DNA of 64,000 nt from DTKD01 sp050948905 (GTDB lineage: Bacteria > Armatimonadota > UBA5829). This document shows positions 54,601-63,677 of the stretch, piece by piece; the first letter of the stretch is position 1, and every line of letters begins with the position of its first letter. The stretch covers positions 682,001 to 746,000 of the forward strand of contig JBMNES010000001.1 in assembly GCA_050948905.1 (NCBI GenBank), written 5' to 3'. The translations under genes and the position numbers were made by a program. The notes under the pieces were generated by a model. It was not told where the DNA came from. It saw only the letters and a list, made by a program, of their open reading frames with translations, and made no database searches.

Positions 54601-56304
54601 TGGGCTTAGCCCAGAGATTGTCTGCGAGTGCGATGTGACCAGGCTGGAGTTGAGTGGTGTCGACGAGCCATATCCCGACGTTGTCCCATAGTCTATCTGT
54701 GTGGTCGAGGCCTGATCCGTTGTCCAGGTGATTGTAACCGAGTTATTGGTCGGAGTCGAAGTCTGGACGTTGCTGATTGCCGGCGGCGGCAGGGCACCGA
54801 CAGCGAAATCGGTGACATACATATTTCCGGTGACGCTGCCGATCTGCACTTTTACAGTTTTAACCACGTCGGCATAACCAGGCACGCTGGCCGTGACGGT
54901 ATAAGTACCAGGAGCCAGATTCATAAAAGCATAAAACCCGGTGCCGTCGCAGCGCATCGATTTGCTGGCGGGGCCGGAGATCGAAACCGTCGCCCCATAA
55001 GCTCCGTCACACCATGCCCCTGTGGCGCCGATAGTGACGCTGCCGCTGATATGACCCTTTGTGGGAGATGTTTTCCACGGCATAGACGGAATATTGGCGG
55101 CGGTGGGCGTCACCTGTGAAACAAGGCTCGAAGAGAAGTTATCCCACGTCCCGCCTGCGTAAGGCTCGTAGTAGCAATAGCCGCAGAAACCATCGGCGTA
55201 GTTGCCGGCCGGCGAGGCCGTGCGCGAAGCCAGAAGCTGGTTAATAGCGTTCGTCTTTGTGTTCAGGTAAGTGCCTGGGCCGATAACCATGTGGCGGCCC
55301 TGTTTACGATCCTTTTGATAATTGATCCAATTTGTATAATGGCTGCCGTAGGTGCTCTGATCGAAATAATCCATTGGGACGATCATATCGACGATGCCCT
55401 CTTCGAGCCATGAGTCCCAGTCTGAATAATATGTCTTATAAGGAGGCGTCGTCTGGAACGCCGCCCTGGTGGATGCGGTCGGGGATGGAATACTGGTGAC
55501 GACTGAAGCTGAGTGCTTCACCCAGGGCTTTACCGCCAACATCCTGGCGTAGGTTTTTCTTACGATAGAAGTGACCTGATCTCTGCGCCATTGTTGGAAG
55601 TTGGCGTTTGTGTAGGCGGGTTGGCCAGATGTGCCGAAGCGGGCGTTGTAGCGTGCGACGCTGGTTGGGTTGTAGCCTTCATTGGCGTCGACAAAGCGAA
55701 TATAATCCCAATGAATCCCGTCGATATCGAAATTGTTGACTAAATCCATCGCCACGTTGACGGTGTAGTCTGCCGCTTTTGGATGGCCGGGGTCGAAGGA
55801 TTTGTATTCATTTTCGGCACCTGAATTGTTGCGGGTAGGCCAGTAGTTGTCTGGGTTTGTCGGGCTGCTGTGAGCTGCATAAACCTCATTGCCACCTGTA
55901 TTGAATGCAACCATCCAACAGTGCACTTCGATACGTTTCTTGCCGCCGGTGGTGTCGTGGGCGGCGTTGATAACTGCTTGCAGCGCGTTGAAATTGGCGG
56001 GAGTAAGAGCCCATTGGAAGTAAGGTTCTCCGAGACCGGACGGGTAACATACATCCGCATGCCTGCGCACCTCGATGAATACCGCGTTGAGATTCGCATT
56101 TCGGATATCGCCCTTGCTGGTGGAACTGCCGACAACACCGAGCAGTTTATCGACCTGGCTTTGATTCAGATAGCCGGCGTGCCAGCCATCGATCCACATG
56201 CCCCGAAGTTCATCGGCTGCAATCGGCCCAGCCGACGCCAATAGCACGGCCATAACCAACAGCCCAACCCACAAGTTAATATCCAGCCTTCTTCCCTTAA
56301 ACAC
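51655..56304 (-). CDS. Secreted multidomain GHL10 glycosidase-like protein A (2 FN3, 4 Ig-like repeats)
   Basis: The 1549-residue product starts at a GTG with AAGGAGG 5 nt upstream and has a signal peptide of about 30 residues. Residues about 33-400 are a glycosyl-hydrolase-like 10 (DUF187-type) barrel: ELRGMWIDGWHAGYLNQSQVD, AVFIEVRRHADVCYPS, and the FDIDGIHWDYIRF block with likely catalytic acids. A carboxypeptidase-regulatory-like domain follows (about 425-505), then two fibronectin III domains (about 510-690), a golvesin/xanthan-lyase-like sandwich (about 695-850), and four repeats of about 100 residues ending in VDN-x-x-P (850-1240). An Ig-like segment and an OB-like C-terminal domain (VTVMGVLGLFG..., VIVTGVVSCEKVNGVTYPV) complete it. 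It is a paralogue of the protein encoded at 56623-61443. Confidence 0.88.
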   Translation of the reverse strand: MFKGRRLDINLWVGLLVMAVLLASAGPIAADELRGMWIDGWHAGYLNQSQVDKLLGVVGSSTSKGDIRNANLNAVFIEVRRHADVCYPSGLGEPYFQWALTPANFNALQAVINAAHDTTGGKKRIEVHCWMVAFNTGGNEVYAAHSSPTNPDNYWPTRNNSGAENEYKSFDPGHPKAADYTVNVAMDLVNNFDIDGIHWDYIRFVDANEGYNPTSVARYNARFGTSGQPAYTNANFQQWRRDQVTSIVRKTYARMLAVKPWVKHSASVVTSIPSPTASTRAAFQTTPPYKTYYSDWDSWLEEGIVDMIVPMDYFDQSTYGSHYTNWINYQKDRKQGRHMVIGPGTYLNTKTNAINQLLASRTASPAGNYADGFCGYCYYEPYAGGTWDNFSSSLVSQVTPTAANIPSMPWKTSPTKGHISGSVTIGATGAWCDGAYGATVSISGPASKSMRCDGTGFYAFMNLAPGTYTVTASVPGYADVVKTVKVQIGSVTGNMYVTDFAVGALPPPAISNVQTSTPTNNSVTITWTTDQASTTQIDYGTTSGYGSSTPLNSSLVTSHSQTISGLSPLTTYHFRVRSTNSNGSRNSGDYTFTTNGPPAISNVQVINIGANTATITWTTNAASDSTVNYGLTTGYGGVASNASMVKNHSVAVTGLAANKEYHFKCSSSNAYGNAASADYTFTTTPTVTELVVDNTDPGWTNTSPGSNQWTVGTSSVPMVGSNYLWASGEASTTETSATRKCRWTPNLPASGYYDVYAFYQIGTNRTSTAHYVVYHHGGQTPSTQNQNGGSGGAYYLLASNVPFEAGTSGYVELSTLGAGSGVVVSADAAKWVYKGPLDLTPPEISISAPSTSLTRTGPVTYIVTYDGADNVTLIAANVTLNKTGTANGTVSVSGSGNTTRTVTINNITGNGTLGISIAAGTASDNSANFAPAAGPSTTFTVDNTPPTVKIGNPSAATTSSEPVTYTVTYTGADLVSLTASNITLNKTGTANGTVSVSGTDNTSRTVTISNITGDGTLGISIAAGTASDAAGNMAPSAGPSNTVTVDNSPLGITVSAPSAALTNTGPVSYTVTYSGVSSISLKSSDVTLNRTGTASGTISVTGSGNITRTVTLSNITGDGTLGISIAAGTATGSGGGSAPACGPSTTFSVDNTPPVVVIGAPSTTPTAAGPVSYLIVYGSANTVTLTGSDITLNKTGTANGTVAVTGSGTTMRTVTISNITGDGTLSISIAAGTAKDNAGNQAAGCGPSAVIVVDNSAPVMNEVTSAKYSTSLTSLVGGWSATDAGTGIVRYEYAVGTSAGGTNIKGWTSAGTATSMTITGLSLSYNGVYYISARAVDGMGNTSSVMTSPAVQIARPVTSIQQAKSYADNQAIALPARTITAKFSNYFYISEPNRIAGIRVQGTTTANVGQKVTVMGVLGLFGGCERAILNPEITNPTSGALIQPLFMTTKVAGGGNFNSYTQGISGGSGVHNVGMYVRMAGKVGALLSGGFDLVDGSAITDSAGNAGIKVRSATQPPFGAQVIVTGVVSCEKVNGVTYPVLLATNIISL

Positions 56305-56567
56305 TCCAGCCTCCTTACTGTATCAAGCCTTCGTTCGAAATGACGGGTTATGGGGTGGCGATTCGGAGATCACCACCCATCTCAGAGGGCGGCGATTCGG
56401 AGATCACCACCCATCTCGGGGGTGGCGATTCGGAGATCGCCACCCATCTCGGATCGCCACCCATCATAATACTCTATGCCTAATCGCTACATTTGCAACT
56501 CGCCTGTCAACAGAAAAGCTACTTGCCTGGCGAGTTTGTTGTTCCACTCAAGCTTGATTATTGGTAA
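56305..56567. repeat. Three tandem GGTGGCGA-type hairpins between the GHL10 genes
   Basis: Hairpins lie at 56354-56377, 56388-56411 and 56421-56444, with a half copy after the last. They share the loop TTCGGAGA. No gene is seen in this gap. Confidence 0.8.
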
Positions 56568-56606
56568 CAAAAAACGGGCAGCGTAGTGGTTCGCGCTGCC
56601 CGTTTG
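56568..56606 (-). terminator. Rho-independent terminator of GHL10 protein B gene
   Basis: The minus strand has a perfect 10-bp stem (ACGGGCAGCG/CGCTGCCCGT) with a 10-nt loop, followed by a run of T. It lies about 17 nt after the stop codon. Confidence 0.88.
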
Positions 56607-56622
56607 TTTATACACGAGGATG

Positions 56623-59600
56623 TTATAAGTTTATAACATCAGTTGCCAGGACGACAGGATATATCTTGCCATCCACTGTCTCACAGGATACTACGCCCGT
56701 GACGATGACGTTTGTCGCGCCTCCGCCACTGCCGCCTGTCCAGACCTTGACTCCAGCGATCCCGCTGCTGTCAACAATCTTACTGCCGTCATCAAGAGTG
56801 AACCCATCAGGATTCACATTGGCCAGACGGCCGGCGATTCTCACGAACACACCGATATTATTCGGACCGGAACCTTCGGTAACGCCAGGGGTGAACGCGT
56901 TAAACGCAACACCACCGATCGACTTACCGACCATCAACAGCGGCTGCACAGCGTCATCGGAGGCGCTGTCGGCGACGATAGCATCAAGTATCGCCCGCTC
57001 GCCGGTGCTTGCGATGCCCATAACTCCGAGCACCACAACGCTATTGCCAGTCTGTACCTCATCGGCACTCTCAACGCGAATACCGGCTATTCTGTCCCGC
57101 TGGGAGATGTAGAACATATCCGCAAATTTCGCGCTGACAGGCAGCGACGGCAGAGCTACTACTGTGCCGTCCACAAGTCCCTTAGCCTCCTGAATGCTTG
57201 CGACCTGTGTGGCAACTCTTACGCCCGCAGAGGTCATAACATTAGAGACCAACCCGGCCGCGTCAATCGCTCGAACCGAGATGTAGTAGGTGTCAGTCAA
57301 GTTCAGGCTAAGCCCAGTGATTGTAGCAGTCGTGGCATCCCCGGCGTCGGTCCAGGCCTTAACCTGGGTGCCGCCAGCGGTCGTGCCGATCGCGTATTCA
57401 TAGCGATCTATATCGGAACCAGTGTCCACAGCTTCCCACCAGCCCTTGAGGGTCGTGGTCGATATGGTGTATTTCTCATCGGTAACGCTCTGCATCTCAG
57501 GAGTGGTATTGTCTACCACGAACGTAGCGCTCGGGCCGATGGCCAGCGCCTCATTACCCGCGGCGTCTACAGCAGTGCCCGCCGCCAGGGAAATACCGAG
57601 CGTGCCGTCTCCCACGATATCAGACAACGTAACAGTGCGAACGGTGTTCCCAGTGCCCGAAACCGTTACTGTAGCGTCTGCGCTGCCCGACCTGTCGAGG
57701 TACACGCTATCTGCATCAAGCAGAATGTTGCTGGCTCCGTCATAGGTAATCGTAAACGTAACCGGCCCGGCTGAGGTTATCGGCGCTGAAGGAGCGCTAA
57801 TATAGACAAGCGGAGGATTATTATCCACCACAAAGCTGGCGCTCGGCCCGGCAGCAGCGGCAAGGTTGCCGACCGCGTCGGAAGCGGTTCCAGCGGCGAT
57901 CGATATTGCCAGTGTGCCGTTACCCTTAATGTTCGAAATGGTGACGGTGCGGGTGGTGTTACCGGTGCCCGACACTGTGATCGTTCCGCGAGCCGTGCCC
58001 TGATTTACAGCAGTTATATCGCTCGCCTTAAGCGTGATTTCGTCAACTCCGACGTCATCAGAGTATGTAACTGTAAACGTAACCGGTCCACCGTTGGTGA
58101 TAGAAACGGACGGCGCGCTGATAGTCACGCTTGGCGGTGTCAGATCGAGCGGGCCTTTGTAGACCCATCTGGCCGCGTCTGCGCTGACAAATGCTCCGTC
58201 GCTCGACTGGTTGGTCAGTTCCAGATAGCCCGAAGTCCCTGCCAGGAACGGCTTGTTTGCCGCAATGAGGAACCAGTCGCCCTGGTTTGCAACCTCTGCC
58301 TTCTGATTCTGCGGGCTGTCGATCTGACCGCCCTGATAGTGCAGGGTATAGGTCACATCCGGGTTGCGGTTTGTGCCCTTCTGATAGAAAGCATAAACGT
58401 CGTAGAGTCCCGGATCAATCAGGTTCGGAGTCCACGTGCACTTGCGGGTGGGTGTCTCCTCTCCTTTATAATAGAGGTAGTCAGTGCCGATTTTCGGCAC
58501 AGCCTCAACACTGCCCACGTTCCAGGCTCCACTACCAGTGTTCGCCCACCCCGGATCGAGGTTGTCGATGACGTACTCGCTGACAGGGGTCTGCGTGGTG
58601 AACGTATAATCAGCAGAGGTCGCCGTGCCATAGGCGTTTACGGAGACACACTGATAATGATACGTCTTCTGCGCAGTAAGGCCAGTCAACGTGATGGTAT
58701 GGCTGGTAACATATGTCGGGCTAACACCCTGGCTGCCGTAGGAAGTTGTTAATCCATATTTGACCGTGCTGTCCGACGGATGATTCGTCGTCCAGGTTAT
58801 CGTCGCAGTGGTAGAAGTCGTGACCGCCTGAACGTTGCTGATGGTCGGCTTATCAAGCGTGGTGAACGTGTAGTCCGCCGATACAACATCGCCGTTGGCG
58901 TTGCCAGATTTGACCCTGTAGTGATACAGAGTATTAGGGGTTAGATTACTCAGCGATGCGGAGTGTGACGTCACATTGGCAGGATCCAACGTCGTCGATG
59001 ATCCGTAGCTGGTAGTTGTGCCATATTCGACCTGCGTGGAAGCAGGCTGGTTGGTGATCCACGTGATGGTCGCAGCTTTATTAGTCAGATTGTTAGCCGA
59101 GACGTTCGAGATCACCGGCAGGCTGTTCGTTGTAAACGTATAATCGTCGGATACCGAAAGGCCCCCCGTGTTTTCGGACTTCACCCGGAAGTGATACAAC
59201 TTGCCAGGAGTCAGGCCGGTCAGATTGACTGAGTGCGAGGTCACTTTGTTGGAATCCAGCGTAGTCGTCGAGCCGTAGGCGGTGGTTGTGCCATATTCGA
59301 CCTGAGACGTAGACGCCTCATTGGTCGTCCAGGTCACAGTAACCGAAGTCGCCAGTATATTCGTCGTCTGAACATTGCTGATTACCACCGAGCCATTTGT
59401 CGCAAAGGTGAAATCTGCCGATGTGGTCGAGCCGTTGGTATTGGTAGAGGTCACCTTGTAGTGATAAGTCGTGCCCGTCTGCAAACCGGTAAGATTCACC
59501 GAGTGAGCCGTGACCAGATTCGAATCCAGAGGACTCGTTGAGCCGTAGCTCGTGGTCTTGCCATACTGAACCTGCGACGTAGCCGGCTGGTTAGTGGTCC

Positions 59601-61443
59601 AGGTGATCTTAGCCGAGTTTGAAGTTATATTCGTCGCGGTCACATTTGTGATCGCAGGCGGTGCGAGTGTGGTAAAGGTGAAGTCCTGAGACGTAGAAGA
59701 GCCGTTGTCATTGGACGAAAGCACCCGGTAGTGATAGGTCACGCCCGGCGTAAGACCGGTCAAAGAGACGCTATGATTGGTGACTTCACTATTGTTGACC
59801 GGAGTCGATGAGCCGTAGCTTGTGGTCGGGCCGTACTGCACCTGCGATGTCGCGGGCTGGCTTGTGGTCCAGGTGATTGTGGCAGAGCTGCCCGTTATGT
59901 TGCTGGCGTTTACCTGCGAAATAGCGGGAGGCACAACGCCGCCAAGCTGCATGTCCTTGACATACATATTACCCGTGACCTGGCCGATGGCTACGTTTAC
60001 AGTCTTGATCGCGTCAGGATATCCGGACTGGCTTGCGATAATCGTATAGTTTCCCGGCGGCACGTCGATAAACGCGTAGAAGCCGGTGCCGTCGCAGATC
60101 TGTGTCCTGTTGACAGGACCAACGATTTGGACCGAAGCTCCGTCTGCCCACTTGCCGTTGTTATAGTAAGTAACGGTTCCGCTGATATGACCCTTGGTAG
60201 GGTTGGTCTTCCAGGTCATAACAGGGAGATCGGTCCAGGTAGGGTTCACTTCATTCTTGAGCCGCGTGCCGAAAGACGACGCCCACGTGCCGTTGATGTA
60301 GGGCACTCTGTATGAATATCCGCAATAGCCGTCAGCGTAGTTGCCGTTTGGCGACTGATCTCTGGTCATTTTGAGCTGGAGCAGCGAGTTATCTAAAGAG
60401 TTTAGATAAATGCCGGGGCCGATATACATATGCCGGTCCCCTTTTCGGTCCTTCTCAAAGTTCATCCACTTTTTGTAGTCGTTGGGCAGCGAGGCGTTGT
60501 TGTAGTAGGTCATCGGGACAGCGGCATCTATAGTGCCTTCCTGCAACCACGAATCCCAGTCGCTGTAGACGTCATAATAAGGTCGCGTGGCCTGGAACGC
60601 TGCTCGAGTCGAAGCGGTCGGCGACGGGTTCCACGTAACGAATGCGCCGGTTTGCTTGACCCACGGCTTTACGGACTGGATTTTTGCATAAATCTTTCTA
60701 ACAACCGCGCTGACCTGATCACGTCGCCACTGTTTCCACTGTTCGTTGGTTGAAGCCGGTTGGCCGGACAGACCGTAGCGCGCGTTGTAACGAGCGACGC
60801 TGGTCGGGTTGTAGCCCTGGTTGTTGGCGGTAAACCTGATATAGTCGTAGTGAATGCCGTCTATATCGAAGTTGTTGACAAGATCCATCGCCACGTCGAC
60901 GGTATACTGCGCTGCCAGCGGATGGCCAGGGTCGAAAGCCTTGTCTGCAACTTCAGCGCCCGTATTATCTCGCGAGGGCCAATAATTGTCGAGGTTTGTA
61001 AGGCTGCCTGTCGGGGTACTTTTATGCTGGTTGTAAACAGCTCCGCCACTGGTTCGGAACGCCACCATCCAGGCGTGAACTTCGATGCGTTTCTTGCCGC
61101 CGGTGGTATCGTGTGCTGCATTTATGACGGCTTGAAGTGCGTTGAAGTTTGAAGGGGACAAGCCCGACATATACGGCTCACCCATAGACGACGGATAACA
61201 GGCATCGCAGTTTCTTCTAACCTGAATAACTACTGCGTTACAGTTGGCATCGCGCAACTGGCCGCCTTGTGAGGTGCCCGGCACTCCGAGCAGCGTGTTC
61301 ACCTGCGTCTGGTTCAGAATTCCCGTGCCCCAGGCATCCACCCAGAATGCACGGAATTCCGCAGCATTCGCGGTCGTTGTCCACAATAAGGCGACTGCTG
61401 CTATGAGACCGAGCAGTCCGCCGCTTCTCCTTCGATTCAGCAA
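56623..61443 (-). CDS. Secreted multidomain GHL10 glycosidase-like protein B (5 FN3, 2 Ig-like repeats)
   Basis: The 1606-residue product starts at a TTG, chosen because AGGGAGG lies 7 nt upstream and the frame then opens with a basic N-terminus and signal peptide (RRRSGGLLGLIAAVALL). Residues about 28-400 are the GHL10 barrel (EFRAFWVDAWGTGILNQTQVN; VIQVRRNCDACYPSSMGEPY; FDIDGIHYDYIRF). A carboxypeptidase-regulatory-like domain (about 415-495) precedes five fibronectin III repeats (about 500-955), each with ITWTTNxPxTSQVxYGxTTxYGS. A golvesin-like sandwich, two VDN repeats, an Ig-like segment and an OB-like C-terminal domain follow. Architecture and sequence mark it as the paralogue of protein A. 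Both are probably exported polysaccharide-acting enzymes. Confidence 0.88.
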   Translation of the reverse strand: MLNRRRSGGLLGLIAAVALLWTTTANAAEFRAFWVDAWGTGILNQTQVNTLLGVPGTSQGGQLRDANCNAVVIQVRRNCDACYPSSMGEPYMSGLSPSNFNALQAVINAAHDTTGGKKRIEVHAWMVAFRTSGGAVYNQHKSTPTGSLTNLDNYWPSRDNTGAEVADKAFDPGHPLAAQYTVDVAMDLVNNFDIDGIHYDYIRFTANNQGYNPTSVARYNARYGLSGQPASTNEQWKQWRRDQVSAVVRKIYAKIQSVKPWVKQTGAFVTWNPSPTASTRAAFQATRPYYDVYSDWDSWLQEGTIDAAVPMTYYNNASLPNDYKKWMNFEKDRKGDRHMYIGPGIYLNSLDNSLLQLKMTRDQSPNGNYADGYCGYSYRVPYINGTWASSFGTRLKNEVNPTWTDLPVMTWKTNPTKGHISGTVTYYNNGKWADGASVQIVGPVNRTQICDGTGFYAFIDVPPGNYTIIASQSGYPDAIKTVNVAIGQVTGNMYVKDMQLGGVVPPAISQVNASNITGSSATITWTTSQPATSQVQYGPTTSYGSSTPVNNSEVTNHSVSLTGLTPGVTYHYRVLSSNDNGSSTSQDFTFTTLAPPAITNVTATNITSNSAKITWTTNQPATSQVQYGKTTSYGSTSPLDSNLVTAHSVNLTGLQTGTTYHYKVTSTNTNGSTTSADFTFATNGSVVISNVQTTNILATSVTVTWTTNEASTSQVEYGTTTAYGSTTTLDSNKVTSHSVNLTGLTPGKLYHFRVKSENTGGLSVSDDYTFTTNSLPVISNVSANNLTNKAATITWITNQPASTQVEYGTTTSYGSSTTLDPANVTSHSASLSNLTPNTLYHYRVKSGNANGDVVSADYTFTTLDKPTISNVQAVTTSTTATITWTTNHPSDSTVKYGLTTSYGSQGVSPTYVTSHTITLTGLTAQKTYHYQCVSVNAYGTATSADYTFTTQTPVSEYVIDNLDPGWANTGSGAWNVGSVEAVPKIGTDYLYYKGEETPTRKCTWTPNLIDPGLYDVYAFYQKGTNRNPDVTYTLHYQGGQIDSPQNQKAEVANQGDWFLIAANKPFLAGTSGYLELTNQSSDGAFVSADAARWVYKGPLDLTPPSVTISAPSVSITNGGPVTFTVTYSDDVGVDEITLKASDITAVNQGTARGTITVSGTGNTTRTVTISNIKGNGTLAISIAAGTASDAVGNLAAAAGPSASFVVDNNPPLVYISAPSAPITSAGPVTFTITYDGASNILLDADSVYLDRSGSADATVTVSGTGNTVRTVTLSDIVGDGTLGISLAAGTAVDAAGNEALAIGPSATFVVDNTTPEMQSVTDEKYTISTTTLKGWWEAVDTGSDIDRYEYAIGTTAGGTQVKAWTDAGDATTATITGLSLNLTDTYYISVRAIDAAGLVSNVMTSAGVRVATQVASIQEAKGLVDGTVVALPSLPVSAKFADMFYISQRDRIAGIRVESADEVQTGNSVVVLGVMGIASTGERAILDAIVADSASDDAVQPLLMVGKSIGGVAFNAFTPGVTEGSGPNNIGVFVRIAGRLANVNPDGFTLDDGSKIVDSSGIAGVKVWTGGSGGGATNVIVTGVVSCETVDGKIYPVVLATDVINL

Positions 61444-61528
61444 GATTGCGCCTCCCTTTTTGACCCTTAAACAGGGTAGACATACATAATAATACATGCG
61501 GCCTGCCCAGCGACATGCATACATTCTC

Positions 61529-61557
61529 AGGGTAACCTCAAACACAGCGCCTGTCAA
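61529..61557 (-). promoter_or_regulatory. Possible promoter of GHL10 protein B gene
   Basis: The minus strand reads TTGACA, 17 nt, TACCCT about 85 nt upstream of the TTG start. The -35 box is perfect, the -10 box weak. Confidence 0.4.
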
Positions 61558-61662
61558 CTAGCAATTTTGCCGGGTATAAGCACGGCATGGGCGCGAGATG
61601 TGCTGTGGCGCTGTATATGAATCATCGAAGCTGATATACTCATTATTGAGGTCAAATACACA

Positions 61663-62292
61663 ATGAAAAAAGTGCAATTATTGGAAGATCAGTGGGAGAA
61701 AAAAAGCGGCCGGAGCGCGCAGGAGTATATGCGCATTATTGATGTTGACGAAGATTTTTTTGCTGGTCGCGTTTTTGTGGAACTTGATGGGCTGTCGGCG
61801 GGTTCTGTAATAATCTTAAATGGCCAGGAACTTGGGACCACTCTGCCAGGCAAAAGTAGCCGCATCAGCGCAGACGGTGCCTTGCGTATCGGCAGAAACG
61901 AGCTTGTGGTCAGAACCTCTTCGGAGCCGCCTGCTGATGGAAAACTGATATCTTATGATAAGGTCTCGATATCCGGCATACGAATCGACCCTGAGGTGGT
62001 GGATAACGTAGCCAATGTGTGGATAACCGTTGACGTGACCAATTACTCTAACGAAGAGCAGCCAGTGATGGCATCGGTGATAGTATCACAGGAAGATGTG
62101 CGTGAAAAAGTCGAGATATACGAGGATATCCCAGCCTCCGGTGAGGAGATTGAGGCGGTTATCAGGATCACAGACCCCTCCATGTGGGCCAAAACCGATA
62201 CCGGCGAGCCGCAGTATTTCGATTGCCTGATCGGCCTGCAGATAGCGGGTGAGGTTATGGATGTGGCCGCCGTGCGGTTTGATATTGATTGA
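61663..62292 (+). CDS. Stand-alone GH2-type beta-sandwich-like protein
   Basis: The 209-residue product has no signal peptide. The first half resembles the sugar-binding sandwich of family 2 glycosidases: FFAGRVFVELDGLSAGSVIILNGQELG, then LRIGRNELVVRTSSE. The second half looks like the immunoglobulin-like domain that follows it (NVWITVDVTNYSNEEQPVMASVIVSQEDV). The catalytic barrel is absent. The frame opens at an ATG with a weak GAGGT and closes normally, so this may be a complete small protein rather than a fragment; alternatively it is the decayed start of a glycosidase. It is divergent from the GHL10 B gene. Confidence 0.6.
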   Translation: MKKVQLLEDQWEKKSGRSAQEYMRIIDVDEDFFAGRVFVELDGLSAGSVIILNGQELGTTLPGKSSRISADGALRIGRNELVVRTSSEPPADGKLISYDKVSISGIRIDPEVVDNVANVWITVDVTNYSNEEQPVMASVIVSQEDVREKVEIYEDIPASGEEIEAVIRITDPSMWAKTDTGEPQYFDCLIGLQIAGEVMDVAAVRFDID

Positions 62293-62612
62293 AGGGAAAT
62301 GCTCAATCGGACTTCGAACCTCGGATATCGGACTCCGGAAAAGCAGATTTCTCACTGCGTTCGAAATGACAGGGTGGGCGTTCGAAATGACGAGGTGGGC
62401 ATTCGAAATGACGGGGTGGGTGCTCGAAATGACGAGGTGGGTGTTCGAAATGACGGGGTGGGTGCTCGAAATGACGGGAATGCTGGTTTTGAGGTGGCAA
62501 TTCGGAGATTGCCACCTATCTATTTTCTACAACCGTCAACCGACAACCATCAACCGACAACCGTCAATCGACAACCGTCAACCGACAACCATAACCCGCT
62601 ACATTATATATA
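62293..62612. repeat. Repeat mosaic with 21-bp tandem array
   Basis: A 'cggacttcgaacctcgg' segment leads into the 'gcagatttctcactgcgttcgaaatgac' element (to about 62370). The tail of that element is then amplified into about five 21-22-bp units ('gtgggtgctcgaaatgacg') to about 62479. A GGTGGCAA hairpin at 62493-62516 and 'ccgtcaaccgacaac' short repeats follow to about 62592. Confidence 0.85.
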
Positions 62613-63677
62613 CTAATCCGCCTCTGGGTAACTACCGAGAACTCTGACAAACAGAGCCATCCGATCAAGTTCAGCTAACGCCGCGCGCAGATTCTCATCC
62701 TCTTCATGGCCCTGGCAGTCTGCGAAGAATATGTATTCCCAGGGCATCTGTTTTGTTGGCCGGGATTCGATCATTGTCAGGTTGACCCCGTGATTGTCGA
62801 AAACCCGCAGGGAGTTGTAAAGTGAGCCTGCCTTGTGTGGCACAGCATATACCACCGAAGTCTTGTCTTTGCCGCTGGGTTGAGGCTTGGAATAGCCCAC
62901 CACCAGGAATCTGGTCTTATTATGTGGGTTGTCTTCTATGCCGTCGGCGAGTACATTGAGATGATACTCCTTAGCAGCCAGGGCGCTTGCGATAGCTGCC
63001 GAACTGGGATAACCCTCGCACATTTTCGCAGCCTTGGAGGTGCTTGATACCTCCAACACCTCCACCCCCGGCAGATGACTCGCCAGCCAGTTGCGACACT
63101 GCGCAATCGCGGTGCCGATAGAATAAACCCTTTTTACCTGCGATATATCGTCGCCGCTGGACAACAAATTGTGCGAGATCGGCGCGTTGATCTCGGCACA
63201 TATCCGCAAGTCGGACAATAGAAACATATCCAGTGTATGGTTTATCACGCCTTCTGTAGAGTTTTCGACAGGCACGACGCCGTAGTTGGTATCCCTGCGC
63301 TCAACGGAATTAAAAACGTCGGGGATGGTGTTACAAGCGACGAAATCGGTGGAATCCCCAAACTTCAGGATACTGGCCATATGCGTATGACTTCCGGCAG
63401 GGCCGAAATAGGCGACGGATATGGGTTTTTCCAGGGCGCGACAGGCTGAAATCACCTCTCGAAATATGGCGCTTATAGCCTTATCAGCCAAAGGGCCTTT
63501 GTTGTTCCGCAGGACGCCGCTAAGCACCTGAACCTCCCGCTCCGGCGCGAAGATGCTCTTGGAATCCTTGGTTTTTCTTTTGCCGATCTCGATGGCGCAT
63601 TCTGCGCGCCTGTTGATCATTTCGACAAGCTGTTTGTCGATGCTGTCGATCTCGTTGCGAATGTCGGATATGTTCAT
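62613..63677 (-). CDS. pheA: Bifunctional chorismate mutase/prephenate dehydratase (P-protein)
   Basis: The 354-residue product makes phenylpyruvate from chorismate in phenylalanine synthesis. Residues 1-85 are an AroQ chorismate mutase helix bundle (RNEIDSIDKQLVEMINRRAECAIEIGKRK). The prephenate dehydratase domain (about 90-270) contains YFGPAGSHTHMAS, YGVVPVENSTEGVINHTLDMF and the catalytic Thr motif NKTRFLVV. The C-terminal ACT domain has HKAGSLYNSLRVFDNHGVNLTMIESRPTK, the phenylalanine-binding GALxxxL and ESRP motifs, so feedback inhibition by Phe is likely. GAGGTCG precedes the ATG. It stands alone between repeat regions. Confidence 0.96.
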   Translation of the reverse strand: MNISDIRNEIDSIDKQLVEMINRRAECAIEIGKRKTKDSKSIFAPEREVQVLSGVLRNNKGPLADKAISAIFREVISACRALEKPISVAYFGPAGSHTHMASILKFGDSTDFVACNTIPDVFNSVERRDTNYGVVPVENSTEGVINHTLDMFLLSDLRICAEINAPISHNLLSSGDDISQVKRVYSIGTAIAQCRNWLASHLPGVEVLEVSSTSKAAKMCEGYPSSAAIASALAAKEYHLNVLADGIEDNPHNKTRFLVVGYSKPQPSGKDKTSVVYAVPHKAGSLYNSLRVFDNHGVNLTMIESRPTKQMPWEYIFFADCQGHEEDENLRAALAELDRMALFVRVLGSYPEAD

